This document shows, piece by piece, positions 6,374-11,636 of a stretch of 11,636 bases of DNA (positions are counted from its first letter, which is position 1; each line of letters begins with the position of its first letter). A program made the translations under genes and the position numbers. Source of the DNA: Bacillota bacterium (GTDB lineage: Bacteria; Bacillota; Clostridia; Peptostreptococcales; Anaerovoracaceae). Below the pieces are notes generated by a model. That model had not been told where the DNA came from. It worked only from the letters and a program-made list of their open reading frames with translations, and did no database searches. The stretch lies in NCBI GenBank assembly GCA_030527065.1, contig JAUNBO010000047.1, positions 1-11,636 of the forward strand, in the 5' to 3' direction.

Positions 6374-7902
6374 ACGGCCAGATTCATGCCCGGGACCCGG
6401 GCCAGGTCCTCCGCAGAGGCGGCGGCTATGGCCTCAATGCTGCCGAAAGAGCTCAGTAGCGCGTTGCGGCGCTTTTCCCCCACGCCGGGGATGCCGTCCA
6501 GGCGGGACCGCTGCATTTCCCTGGCCCGAAGCCCCCTGTGATATTCTATGGCAAAGCGGTGGACCTCCTCCTGAATGACGGCGATGTGGCGGAACAGGGC
6601 GCGGTTTTCCCGCAGCTCCATGATGCTTTTTCCCCGGATCAGGCCTCTGGTCCGATGGGAAGCGTCCTTCACCATGCCCACCACCGGTATGTCCGTGTTC
6701 AGGGCCGCCAGCACCTTTTCCACCGCTTCCGTCTGGGTCCTTCCCCCGTCTATGAGCAGCAGGGCCGGCAGACGGGAAAAGCCCGGGTCTCCCTCCAGGC
6801 TGCGCTTGAAGCGGCGGTAGATCACTTCCTGCAAAGCGGCGCAGTCGTCGCCCCCCTCGGCGGTACGGAGCTTGAACCTCCGGTAATCCTTTTTGCGGGG
6901 GAGGCCGTCCTCAAAGACCACCATGACGCCTACGGCGTAGACGCCGCCGGTGTGGGAGATATCGTAAGCCTCGATGCGGAAATAGGAAGGGACGGTCTCT
7001 TCTCCCCGGGGGTTTTCCGGCAGTTCCAGTCCGACAAAGCGGGCCAGGTCTCCGTACACGGCGGCCATGGCTGCCTCCGCCGCCCTTCCCCGCTTTTTCA
7101 GGGCCCGCTGGTCCACCTGTACCCGGTTATGGCCCATGGCCTCCAGAAAGCGGTCCAGGCGCTTTTGGTCCGGCACCGCTTCCACGGCGGCTATGTGGTC
7201 CCGGTAGACGGCGGCCTGTTCAAAGCGCAGGGCCTCCGCTTCTTCTTCCATGCGGCGGCGCAGGTCTGTCAGCACGCCTTCCGTCCTTCCGCTGAGAAAC
7301 TCCATGGCGCCTTCCAGAGAACGGCGGTATTCCTCCGGGTCACAATCCCCTCCGCAGATGCCCTTGCACTGGGCCAGATGGTAATTGAGGCAGGGAGTGA
7401 AGCCAGGGGGGAATTTAGAGGTCCGGCACCGCTTCAGGGCGAAGATGCTGTTCAGCAGGTCCACGATCTCCGCAGCCAGGGCCGCATCCGTATAGGGCCC
7501 GAAATACCGGCTGCCGTCCTCCGTTATGCGGCGGGTCTTCACCAGCCGGGGCCATTCCTCGTTCAGGGTCACTTTGATATAAGGAAAGGTCTTGTCATCC
7601 CGAAGCAGCACGTTGTACCTGGGCATGTAAGTCTTGATCAGATGGGACTCCAGGAGCAGGGCCTCCATCTCCGTGGCTGTGGTGATGTACTGGAATTCGG
7701 CGATGTGCTCCACCATTTTGCGGACCTTGGGGTCCATGTTGGAAGGAGATTGAAAATACTGGCGCACCCGGTTCCGCAGGGACCGGGCCTTTCCCACGTA
7801 AATCACCTGGCCGGAGGCGTCCTTGTGGAGATACACCCCCGGCAGATCCGGCAGCCCTTTCAGGGCCTCTCTGATATCAAAGGCTTTCGTTTCCGTATCC
7901 AT
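6319..7902 (-). CDS. uvrC: Excinuclease ABC subunit C (UvrC), shortened form
   Basis: UvrC makes both incisions in nucleotide excision repair with UvrA/UvrB. Domains: GIY-YIG nuclease (GVYLHKDASGQVIYVGKARS, residues 22-41); four cysteines C159, C171, C179, C183 spaced 12-8-4, as in the E. coli UvrC iron-sulfur cluster; UVR motif (about 211-242); RNase H-like 3' domain with D314 (EAYDISHT), D385 (LIDGG) and H448 (EVHRF); and helix-hairpin-helix region (LDGIPGVGEKRR, 468-479, to the end). At 527 residues it is about 80 shorter than usual. Only about 72 residues separate the UVR motif from D314, where E. coli UvrC has about 160. All catalytic residues are present, so it should be active. The ATG at 7902 has no ribosome binding site and lies 7 bases from a TATAAT. 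The last codons are duplicated beyond the AbiE islet. Confidence 0.96.
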   Translation of the reverse strand: MDTETKAFDIREALKGLPDLPGVYLHKDASGQVIYVGKARSLRNRVRQYFQSPSNMDPKVRKMVEHIAEFQYITTATEMEALLLESHLIKTYMPRYNVLLRDDKTFPYIKVTLNEEWPRLVKTRRITEDGSRYFGPYTDAALAAEIVDLLNSIFALKRCRTSKFPPGFTPCLNYHLAQCKGICGGDCDPEEYRRSLEGAMEFLSGRTEGVLTDLRRRMEEEAEALRFEQAAVYRDHIAAVEAVPDQKRLDRFLEAMGHNRVQVDQRALKKRGRAAEAAMAAVYGDLARFVGLELPENPRGEETVPSYFRIEAYDISHTGGVYAVGVMVVFEDGLPRKKDYRRFKLRTAEGGDDCAALQEVIYRRFKRSLEGDPGFSRLPALLLIDGGRTQTEAVEKVLAALNTDIPVVGMVKDASHRTRGLIRGKSIMELRENRALFRHIAVIQEEVHRFAIEYHRGLRAREMQRSRLDGIPGVGEKRRNALLSSFGSIEAIAAASAEDLARVPGMNLAVAEKVKKVLHDSLAESEM

Positions 7903-7914
7903 AAAAACATTATA
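7903..7914 (-). promoter_or_regulatory. -10 element directly before the uvrC start (possible leaderless transcript)
   Basis: On the minus strand a perfect TATAAT (7914-7909) is followed by only GTTTTT and then the ATG at 7902. A start 7 bases downstream of the -10 would fall on the ATG itself. No convincing -35 hexamer lies 16-18 bases upstream (TCCCCA at 17). It could therefore be chance, although no ribosome binding site is seen either. Confidence 0.4.
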
Positions 7915-7942
7915 CTACAAAGCGCAAAAAATGGGGAGGCAT

Positions 7943-7971
7943 TTGACAAAAGGCAAAAAAGCGAATAAACT
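7943..7971 (+). promoter_or_regulatory. Putative purR promoter
   Basis: A perfect TTGACA (7943-7948) is followed after 17 bases by TAAACT (7966-7971), which matches TATAAT at 4 of 6 positions. Transcription would start near 7978, inside the PurBox-like dyad, about 84 bases before the purR start codon. Confidence 0.5.
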
Positions 7972-7999
7972 GGCGAAAAGAGAGAAAAAACATTCGCCA
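7971..7999. promoter_or_regulatory. PurBox-like inverted repeat upstream of purR
   Basis: TGGCGAA (7971-7977) and its exact complement TTCGCCA (7993-7999) are separated by 15 bases, with A/T-rich flanks. Known Gram-positive PurR sites are paired inverted PurBoxes with a CGAA core, separated by a similar distance (about 16-17 bases in B. subtilis). The dyad overlaps the -10 and start region of purR, so PurR autoregulation is a reasonable inference. Confidence 0.55.
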
Positions 8000-8061
8000 T
8001 TTTGTCCGGCGCAAGGCAATGTCCCTGCTTTGGCCGGGAGAGGCGCAAAAAGGAGGAAGCC

Positions 8062-8886
8062 GTGAAACGCACAGAGAGAGTGGGGGCCATACTGAATGTC
8101 CTGTCCCAGAATCCCAACCGGATCTATCCCCTGAGTTATTTTTGCGCCCTGTTCCAGGCAGCCAAATCCACCGTCAGCGAGGACGTTTCCATCGCCCGGG
8201 AGCTTTTGCAGACCATGGGCTCCGGGCGGATAGATACCATAACGGGGGCCAGGGGAGGCATACGTTTTCTCCCCACCGTTTCTTCGCAGGATGCAGAGAA
8301 GCTCCTGGACGAGCTCTGCCGGAAGCTTTCCGACGGAAACCGCATCCTGGGCGGCGGCTTTCTTTACACCTCGGACCTGATGTTCGATGCAGACCTGACC
8401 CGCCGCATCGGCCAGCTTTTCGCATGCCGTTTCATGGACGCAGGCGCAGACTATGTGGTGACGGTGGAGACCAAGGGCATTCCCGTGGCCCTCATGACAG
8501 CCCATATGCTGAACCTGCCTCTGGTGGTGATCCGCCGGGAGGCCAAGGTTTCCGAGGGCTCCACGGTAAGCATCAATTATTTCTCCGGCTCCTCGGACCG
8601 CATAGAGAAAATGTCCCTCTCCAAGAGAGCGCTGGCGCCCGGCTCCTCTGCCATCGTCATAGACGATTTTATGCGGGCGGGGGGAAGCCTTCGGGGGATC
8701 CAGGATATGCTGGCGGAATTTGACGTTTCCATTGCGGGGATGGGAGTGGTCATTGCCAGCGCCCAGCCGGAAAAGAAGAAAGTGCAGGGATATTTCCCCC
8801 TGTTGTACCTGGAAAAGGTGGACGAGGAAGAAAAATTGATTGAAGTTTGCAGAAATGAGGAAGCAATTTGCAGAAATGACTTGTAA
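8062..8886 (+). CDS. purR: Purine operon repressor PurR
   Basis: The 274-residue protein has an N-terminal winged-helix DNA-binding domain (about 1-75; KRTERVGAILNVL and KSTVSEDVSI) and a phosphoribosyltransferase-like domain. The PRPP-binding loop AIVIDDFMRAGGS is at 197-209. In B. subtilis this protein represses purine genes and is released by PRPP. The GTG at 8062 is chosen because AGGAGG lies at 8051-8056 with 5-base spacing and the protein then begins at MKRTERV, as in the family; an upstream ATG at 8002 adds a basic, non-homologous stretch. It is divergent from uvrC and followed by spoVG, whose probable promoter overlaps the purR stop. The C-terminus contains a 21-base tandem repeat giving C-R-N-E-E-A-I-C-R-N. 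Confidence 0.94.
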   Translation: MKRTERVGAILNVLSQNPNRIYPLSYFCALFQAAKSTVSEDVSIARELLQTMGSGRIDTITGARGGIRFLPTVSSQDAEKLLDELCRKLSDGNRILGGGFLYTSDLMFDADLTRRIGQLFACRFMDAGADYVVTVETKGIPVALMTAHMLNLPLVVIRREAKVSEGSTVSINYFSGSSDRIEKMSLSKRALAPGSSAIVIDDFMRAGGSLRGIQDMLAEFDVSIAGMGVVIASAQPEKKKVQGYFPLLYLEKVDEEEKLIEVCRNEEAICRNDL

Positions 8887-8909
8887 AAAAATTCCGAATA
8901 TTATATAAT
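8881..8909 (+). promoter_or_regulatory. Putative spoVG promoter overlapping the purR stop
   Basis: TTGTAA (8881-8886, its last three bases being the purR stop codon) and a perfect TATAAT (8904-8909) are separated by 17 bases. Transcription would start near 8916, leaving a leader of about 74 nt before the spoVG ATG. A consensus TTGACA at 8911-8916 lies just downstream but has no good -10 partner. Confidence 0.5.
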
Positions 8910-8989
8910 CTTGACAAGCTCTTATTGCGGCTTCACATAGATTTTCGCATGTATCATGGTAGCAAAATGAAAGGGTGGTGTTATTCAGG

Positions 8990-9304
8990 ATGAGAATAAC
9001 AGATGTAAGAATCCGCAAGGTCAGCGAAGAAGGCAAGATGAAAGCGGTGGTTTCCGTGACTTTTGACGATGAGTTCGTGGTGCACGATATCAAGATCATA
9101 GAAGGTCAGAACGGTTTGTTCATCGCCATGCCCAGCAGAAAAATGGGAGAAGGGGATTTTCGGGACATCGCTCATCCTCTTACCTCAGAAACCCGGAACC
9201 GGATCAAAGAGGCCATATTTGCTGAGTACGATAAGCTTCTGGAAGAAAAGCCGGAAGTGCCTGCCGTCCAGGAAGAAGAAGGCGCCGCAGAGGAGGCGGA
9301 ATAG
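8990..9304 (+). CDS. spoVG: SpoVG-family RNA-binding regulator
   Basis: This 104-residue SpoVG family protein is involved in septation, sporulation and global regulation in Bacillota; several members bind RNA or DNA. The core MRITDVRIRKV (1-11), FDDEFVVHDIKIIEG (about 26-40) and GLFIAMPSRKMGEGDFRDIAHPL (about 43-65, quoted as one conserved block spanning the PSRK and DIAHP motifs) is diagnostic. An acidic, Glu-rich tail follows. The ATG at 8990 gives the family N-terminus and has AAGGGTGG upstream; a GTG at 8975 would add five unsupported residues. It sits downstream of purR and is closed by a strong terminator hairpin. Confidence 0.96.
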   Translation: MRITDVRIRKVSEEGKMKAVVSVTFDDEFVVHDIKIIEGQNGLFIAMPSRKMGEGDFRDIAHPLTSETRNRIKEAIFAEYDKLLEEKPEVPAVQEEEGAAEEAE

Positions 9305-9344
9305 GGCGGAACACAGATCACGAAATCATTCTTTTCTTAAAAAG

Positions 9345-9371
9345 CGGGGCTGTCTCCTGGAGACAGCCCCG
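9345..9371. terminator. Hairpin terminator after spoVG (likely bidirectional)
   Basis: Arms CGGGGCTGTCTC (9345-9356) and GAGACAGCCCCG (9360-9371) form a perfect 12-bp stem with the loop CTG. TTTGTGTCC follows on the plus strand. On the minus strand the stem is followed by CTTTTTAAG, so the hairpin can also end the minus-strand toxin transcript that finishes at 9448. Confidence 0.85.
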
Positions 9372-9447
9372 TTTGTGTCCTTGTCAACTGAAGGTAAGGA
9401 TGGTGCTTATGGCGCCGTTGGGCCTTTTTCTGTGGGGATGCGTGCTT
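9372..9447 (+). other. 76-bp spacer with a short hydrophobic reading frame, possible gene remnant
   Basis: Between the terminator and the second toxin gene, ATG at 9402 opens a short plus-strand frame reading M-V-L-M-A-P-L-G-L-F-L-W-G-C-V-L-S-D-stop. It looks like part of a membrane helix and is preceded by GAAGG. It runs into the toxin gene end and stops. It may be the remnant of a membrane-protein gene cut by the second module, but the piece is too short to assign. Confidence 0.25.
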
Positions 9448-10170
9448 TCAGATTAGTTTCTCTTTGGGAATCACACCTTTCAGATAAGATTTCACGGCAC
9501 GATATACTTCATCAAACGGCGGCTTGTTCATGTCACCCGCAAAACGGAATTTCTCATAAGCGTGCCTTAATTCATCGGCTCTATGAAGGAATCCATTAAA
9601 GGTATTCAAGCTCCTGCCGCTGTCGCTCAGGGTTCGCATAACCTCTGTTTTGTCAAAATCAAATACCTTTGAAATATAATATAGATCCACAACGTCCTTC
9701 ACTCTGCGGAACACTTTATCGGAAGATACTGCCGAAACTTTATCCGCTATCATTTGCGACGGGGATACTCCGCAAAACCGTAATCCTTCAACCTCGTAAA
9801 TCTTTGTCTGAGGAGCAGGGCGGTTCACATCAATATCCATAGAGAAGAGGATTTCGCCGGGGCCTCTTTCAGCCAATTCGAATCCGGCGGACCGACCTTC
9901 TCCGTACATTCTGTACAAACTCACATCTAAATCAAGACCGTTCTTTTTGAGCGCACTTTGCAAAGACTCTACCATTTGCTCACCTGACGGTGGGGTATCG
10001 GAGTTCCAGTTGGCATCAATATCAACGGTATGGCGTGTGTCTTCGGAGAAGCCTGCTTCCATTAAACAGGCTTTCAGAACCATTGAACCCTTAAAGCTAA
10101 TGGGGATACCGCTGTCATAGATAGCCTGCATTACCTCATACATCAGTTTTTCTTCTGCTGTAATTTTCAT
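9448..10170 (-). CDS. Second AbiEii-superfamily nucleotidyltransferase (toxin-like)
   Basis: The 240-residue protein shows the same motif order as the AbiEii at 5486: FKGSMVL (G28-S29), RHTVDID (T48, D50, D52 as the metal-binding D-x-D), FSMDIDVN (D112, D114), a conserved lysine in IADKVSAV (K144), and RRVKDVVDLYY (K158-D159, D162). Overall similarity outside these motifs appears low, so it is a distant relative rather than a recent copy. All acidic residues are present, suggesting an active nucleotidyltransferase; substrate unknown. Its ATG lies 14 bases after the HTH gene's stop, with GGAG adjoining that stop (TAAGGAG), so the two form an operon with the regulator first. It ends at TGA (9450-9448), opposite the spoVG terminator. 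Confidence 0.85.
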   Translation of the reverse strand: MKITAEEKLMYEVMQAIYDSGIPISFKGSMVLKACLMEAGFSEDTRHTVDIDANWNSDTPPSGEQMVESLQSALKKNGLDLDVSLYRMYGEGRSAGFELAERGPGEILFSMDIDVNRPAPQTKIYEVEGLRFCGVSPSQMIADKVSAVSSDKVFRRVKDVVDLYYISKVFDFDKTEVMRTLSDSGRSLNTFNGFLHRADELRHAYEKFRFAGDMNKPPFDEVYRAVKSYLKGVIPKEKLI

Positions 10171-10184
10171 ATATAAAGCACTCC

Positions 10185-10835
10185 TTAATTCTCATAATAT
10201 TCGACTGCTTCTTTTGCCAGCTTTTCAAACCTTTCCTGATATTCGGGAACAACAGAAATGCCGTCAAAACTCTCGCCATTGCGATAATAGTACCGGCTGA
10301 TTGCTTCTGTAATCCCTTGCATATCCAAGATCGATTCGTTAGCAATGGCGTCAGCCACCGTTCTGTTAAAATCGGTGTACAGCAATCCGTTTTTTTCCTT
10401 TACACTGTAAGGACTTATCTGATTGCCAAGCACAACTACGCCGTTATAACGGGAGGCTGAATCATCGCCGTAAACCCATACAACATACTCGTCGCTGCGT
10501 CCTCCGAAATACCCCTGGCACATTAAGGCTTCATCCAGAGCGAAAACAACAGATTCTCCGATACAATCACGAACTGCCTTAAGCCAAGCGATTGCCCCGA
10601 CATAATCGCTCCTTTTGGGGAGGTTGCTCTTTTGAGCAGTATACTTTGGTAATGCTGTTGTCTTCCGGTTGGCAAGGTCTGCCTGCGTGCGAGCTTCCAG
10701 CAGCTTCATAATATATTCAGGCGGCTTGCGCACACCGGTTTCCCAATTTTGAATTGTACGAAACGGGATGCTATATCTCATGGCGAATTCGTTTTGTGTG
10801 TCACCCAGTCGGGTTCTCATCTCACGAATGTTCAT
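10185..10835 (-). CDS. HTH (XRE-type) regulator, probable antitoxin of the adjacent nucleotidyltransferase
   Basis: The 216-residue protein has an N-terminal helix-turn-helix (about residues 8-40): TQNEFAMRYSIPFRTIQNWE followed by TGVRKPP, the XRE/Cro pattern. A linker (about 50-75) is followed by a domain I do not recognise (about 78-216). That domain is rich in aromatic and acidic residues, for example SDYVGAIAWLKAVRDCIGES, YVVWVYGDDS and AISRYYYRNG. It precedes and is co-transcribed with a toxin-like nucleotidyltransferase, and its promoter holds a palindrome, so an autorepressing antitoxin is the natural inference. It is not the AbiEi winged-helix type. GAGGTGAT lies just upstream of the ATG at 10835. 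Function is inferred from position only. Confidence 0.8.
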   Translation of the reverse strand: MNIREMRTRLGDTQNEFAMRYSIPFRTIQNWETGVRKPPEYIMKLLEARTQADLANRKTTALPKYTAQKSNLPKRSDYVGAIAWLKAVRDCIGESVVFALDEALMCQGYFGGRSDEYVVWVYGDDSASRYNGVVVLGNQISPYSVKEKNGLLYTDFNRTVADAIANESILDMQGITEAISRYYYRNGESFDGISVVPEYQERFEKLAKEAVEYYEN

Positions 10836-10854
10836 AATCCATCACCTCACCGAT

Positions 10855-10883
10855 ATAATACACCCAATGGGTGCATTTGTCAA
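10855..10883 (-). promoter_or_regulatory. Sigma-A promoter of the HTH-nucleotidyltransferase operon
   Basis: On the minus strand a perfect TTGACA (10883-10878) and TATTAT (10860-10855) are separated by exactly 17 bases. Transcription would start near 10848, giving a very short leader of about 13 nt that still holds the GAGGTG ribosome binding site. Confidence 0.85.
10861..10873. promoter_or_regulatory. Operator palindrome in the promoter spacer
   Basis: CACCCA-A-TGGGTG is a perfect 6-bp-arm palindrome placed entirely between the -35 and -10 hexamers. XRE-type repressors commonly bind short dyads in this position. Binding by the HTH protein encoded just downstream is inferred. Confidence 0.65.
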
Positions 10884-10980
10884 TGGCTTTCCCAAAAGTT
10901 CCGTTAAGAGCTCAGGTCCCGCAGGGCTTCCCGGAACGAGTGCATTGGAGGCAGGCCCCGGGGGCCGGGGCTTTCCGGAA

Positions 10981-11167
10981 GCCGGCTATGTAGCCACCGC
11001 TCTGGCTTTCGGCCTGGTGATCGGCCTGCCCCTGACTCTGGGGTACCTTCTGGGCATTCCTTTTACAGGCACTTCGGTGAATCCGGCCCGGAGCTCCGGG
11101 CCTGTGGCTGGTGACAGCGGCGGCTTCGCTGCTGGGCATCCTGTTCCTTACACTTCGCCGCCGATGA
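10981..11167 (+). pseudogene. Aquaporin/MIP-like membrane protein remnant
   Basis: In one plus-strand frame the sequence reads GYVATALAFGLVIG, then LPLTLGYLLGIPFTG, then TSVNPARSSGP. The last part is the second NPA box and flanking helix of aquaporins (T-S-V-N-P-A-R-S). In the next frame the sequence from about 11101 reads LWLVTAAASLLGILFLTL-RRR-stop (TGA 11165-11167), a C-terminal membrane helix. The first NPA half, the N-terminus and the segment between the box and the last helix are missing, and the two parts are in different frames. It is thus a decayed gene with deletions and a frameshift. The last helix could come from another transporter. Bases 10884-10980, upstream of it, show no recognisable feature. 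Confidence 0.5.
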
Positions 11168-11636
11168 GCTTCGCCGCCTGCCGGGCGGCTATGTATTTTT
11201 CCAGAAAAGTGAAGGCTTCCCCGGGGGAGAGCCGGGAAAAATCCACGTCCTGTTTCATATAGGCGGCGTACCAGCTCCGGTGCTGCTGGGGCGTCCGGCC
11301 CCACCAGCGTTTGAAATGCTTGTAAAAATATTTCGGGTCGGAGAAGCCGCAGGAGGCAGAAATCTCCGAAACGGAGAGCTCCGTGGTCAGAAGGAGCTGC
11401 TCTGCGCTGAGACAGCGGATGAAATTCAGCATGTTGTTGAAGCCGCCGAATATGGTATTCCGGAAAAACTGGGAAAAGTAGTTTGGATTCACAAATTCGA
11501 TCCTGGCCATCTCGGCAATGGTTATTTTGCGCATGTAATTTTCCTGACAGTAGCTGGAGATCCTGTAGAACCGCTCCTGGAGCCAGGTGTTGGCGAAGGA
11601 GGGGTCGTTGATGAAATTGAACCAGTTGAAGTAGTG
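11148..11636 (-). CDS. AraC-family transcriptional regulator, C-terminal part (5' end outside the window)
   Basis: The minus-strand frame is open from the window edge at 11636 to TAA at 11150-11148, covering 162 codons. An internal ATG at 11534 exists, but the frame continues upstream with protein-like sequence (N-W-F-N-F-I-N-D-P-S-F...), so the gene is cut by the window. Two helix-turn-helix motifs of the AraC/XylS type are visible: ITIAEMARIEFVNPNYFSQFF and, after it, LSVSEISASCGFSDPKYFYK followed by HFKRWWGRTPQQHR. About 40 extra C-terminal residues follow. The missing N-terminus could be a ligand-binding or response-regulator receiver domain; the target is unknown. Its end overlaps the aquaporin-like remnant on the other strand by about 20 bases. 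Confidence 0.88.
   Translation of the reverse strand, partial: HYFNWFNFINDPSFANTWLQERFYRISSYCQENYMRKITIAEMARIEFVNPNYFSQFFRNTIFGGFNNMLNFIRCLSAEQLLLTTELSVSEISASCGFSDPKYFYKHFKRWWGRTPQQHRSWYAAYMKQDVDFSRLSPGEAFTFLEKYIAARQAAKLIGGEV

Noticed and set aside
6538..7968. Long plus-strand open frame (476 codons) opposite uvrC
   Set aside because: It is the antisense of a clear uvrC gene in GC-rich sequence, is rich in His, Gln and Gly, and shows no family motif or ribosome binding site.
8870..8899. Sigma-H-like promoter for spoVG (as in B. subtilis), GCAGAAATG and CCGAAT
   Set aside because: The -35-like element has mismatches and the spacing (14) is longer than the usual 11-12.
8911..8957. TTGACA at 8911 with CATAGA or TATCAT as a second spoVG promoter
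   Set aside because: No -10-like hexamer lies 16-18 bases downstream; the candidates are at wrong distances.
9380..10890. Direct repeats (TTGTCAA at 9381 and 10877) as insertion-site duplications of the second module
   Set aside because: Only 7 bases match, and one copy is the -35 box of the module's own promoter, so this is likely chance.
10768..11262. Plus-strand 164-codon frame starting inside the HTH gene
   Set aside because: It begins antisense to the HTH gene and crosses its promoter; only the aquaporin-like portion is meaningful, and that is part of a remnant.
1..11636. CRISPR arrays, tRNA or rRNA genes, transposases or integrases
   Set aside because: None was recognisable in the sequence on either strand; the repeats seen are not regularly spaced.

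Overview
The gene set (dTMP kinase, DNA polymerase III delta', RicT/YaaT, DUF1292 protein, UvrC, PurR, SpoVG) and the generally GC-rich coding sequence point to a chromosome of a Bacillota member. A Clostridia/Lachnospiraceae-like organism is most likely. RicT, SpoVG and PurR are low-GC Gram-positive housekeeping genes, but no taxonomic marker such as rRNA is present, so the family is inference.

Layout. (a) 1-1570: a mannose-1-phosphate guanylyltransferase gene (manC type) flanked by two inverted copies of a 43-bp GC-rich repeat. (b) 1681-4345: a plus-strand operon of a small membrane protein, tmk, holB and ricT, ending in a strong palindromic terminator. (c) 4367-4744: a minus-strand acidic DUF1292 gene with its own sigma-A-type promoter. 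(d) 4725-6374: an AT-rich 1.6-kb islet carrying an AbiEi/AbiEii toxin-antitoxin pair with a perfect 19-bp operator dyad. It sits exactly at the 3' end of uvrC and is bracketed by a duplicated, diverged copy of that 3' end, like an integration into a gene end. (e) 6319-9371: uvrC (minus; shortened, with an apparently leaderless start), divergent purR preceded by a PurBox-like inverted repeat, and spoVG with a strong terminator. (f) 9448-10883: a second, different toxin-antitoxin-like pair on the minus strand. It has an HTH (XRE-type) regulator followed by another AbiEii-superfamily nucleotidyltransferase, with an operator palindrome inside the promoter spacer. (g) 10884-11636: a decayed aquaporin-like membrane-protein remnant and the C-terminal part of an AraC-family regulator running off the window.

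How it fits together. The housekeeping genes cover nucleotide metabolism, replication, repair and sporulation-type regulation. Two accessory modules have landed at gene ends or next to terminators without breaking an essential gene. Both modules pair a DNA-binding antitoxin-type gene with a nucleotidyltransferase toxin of the same superfamily, but the two antitoxins are unrelated. The most noteworthy observations are the uvrC-end duplication around the first module and the unfamiliar regulator of the second.
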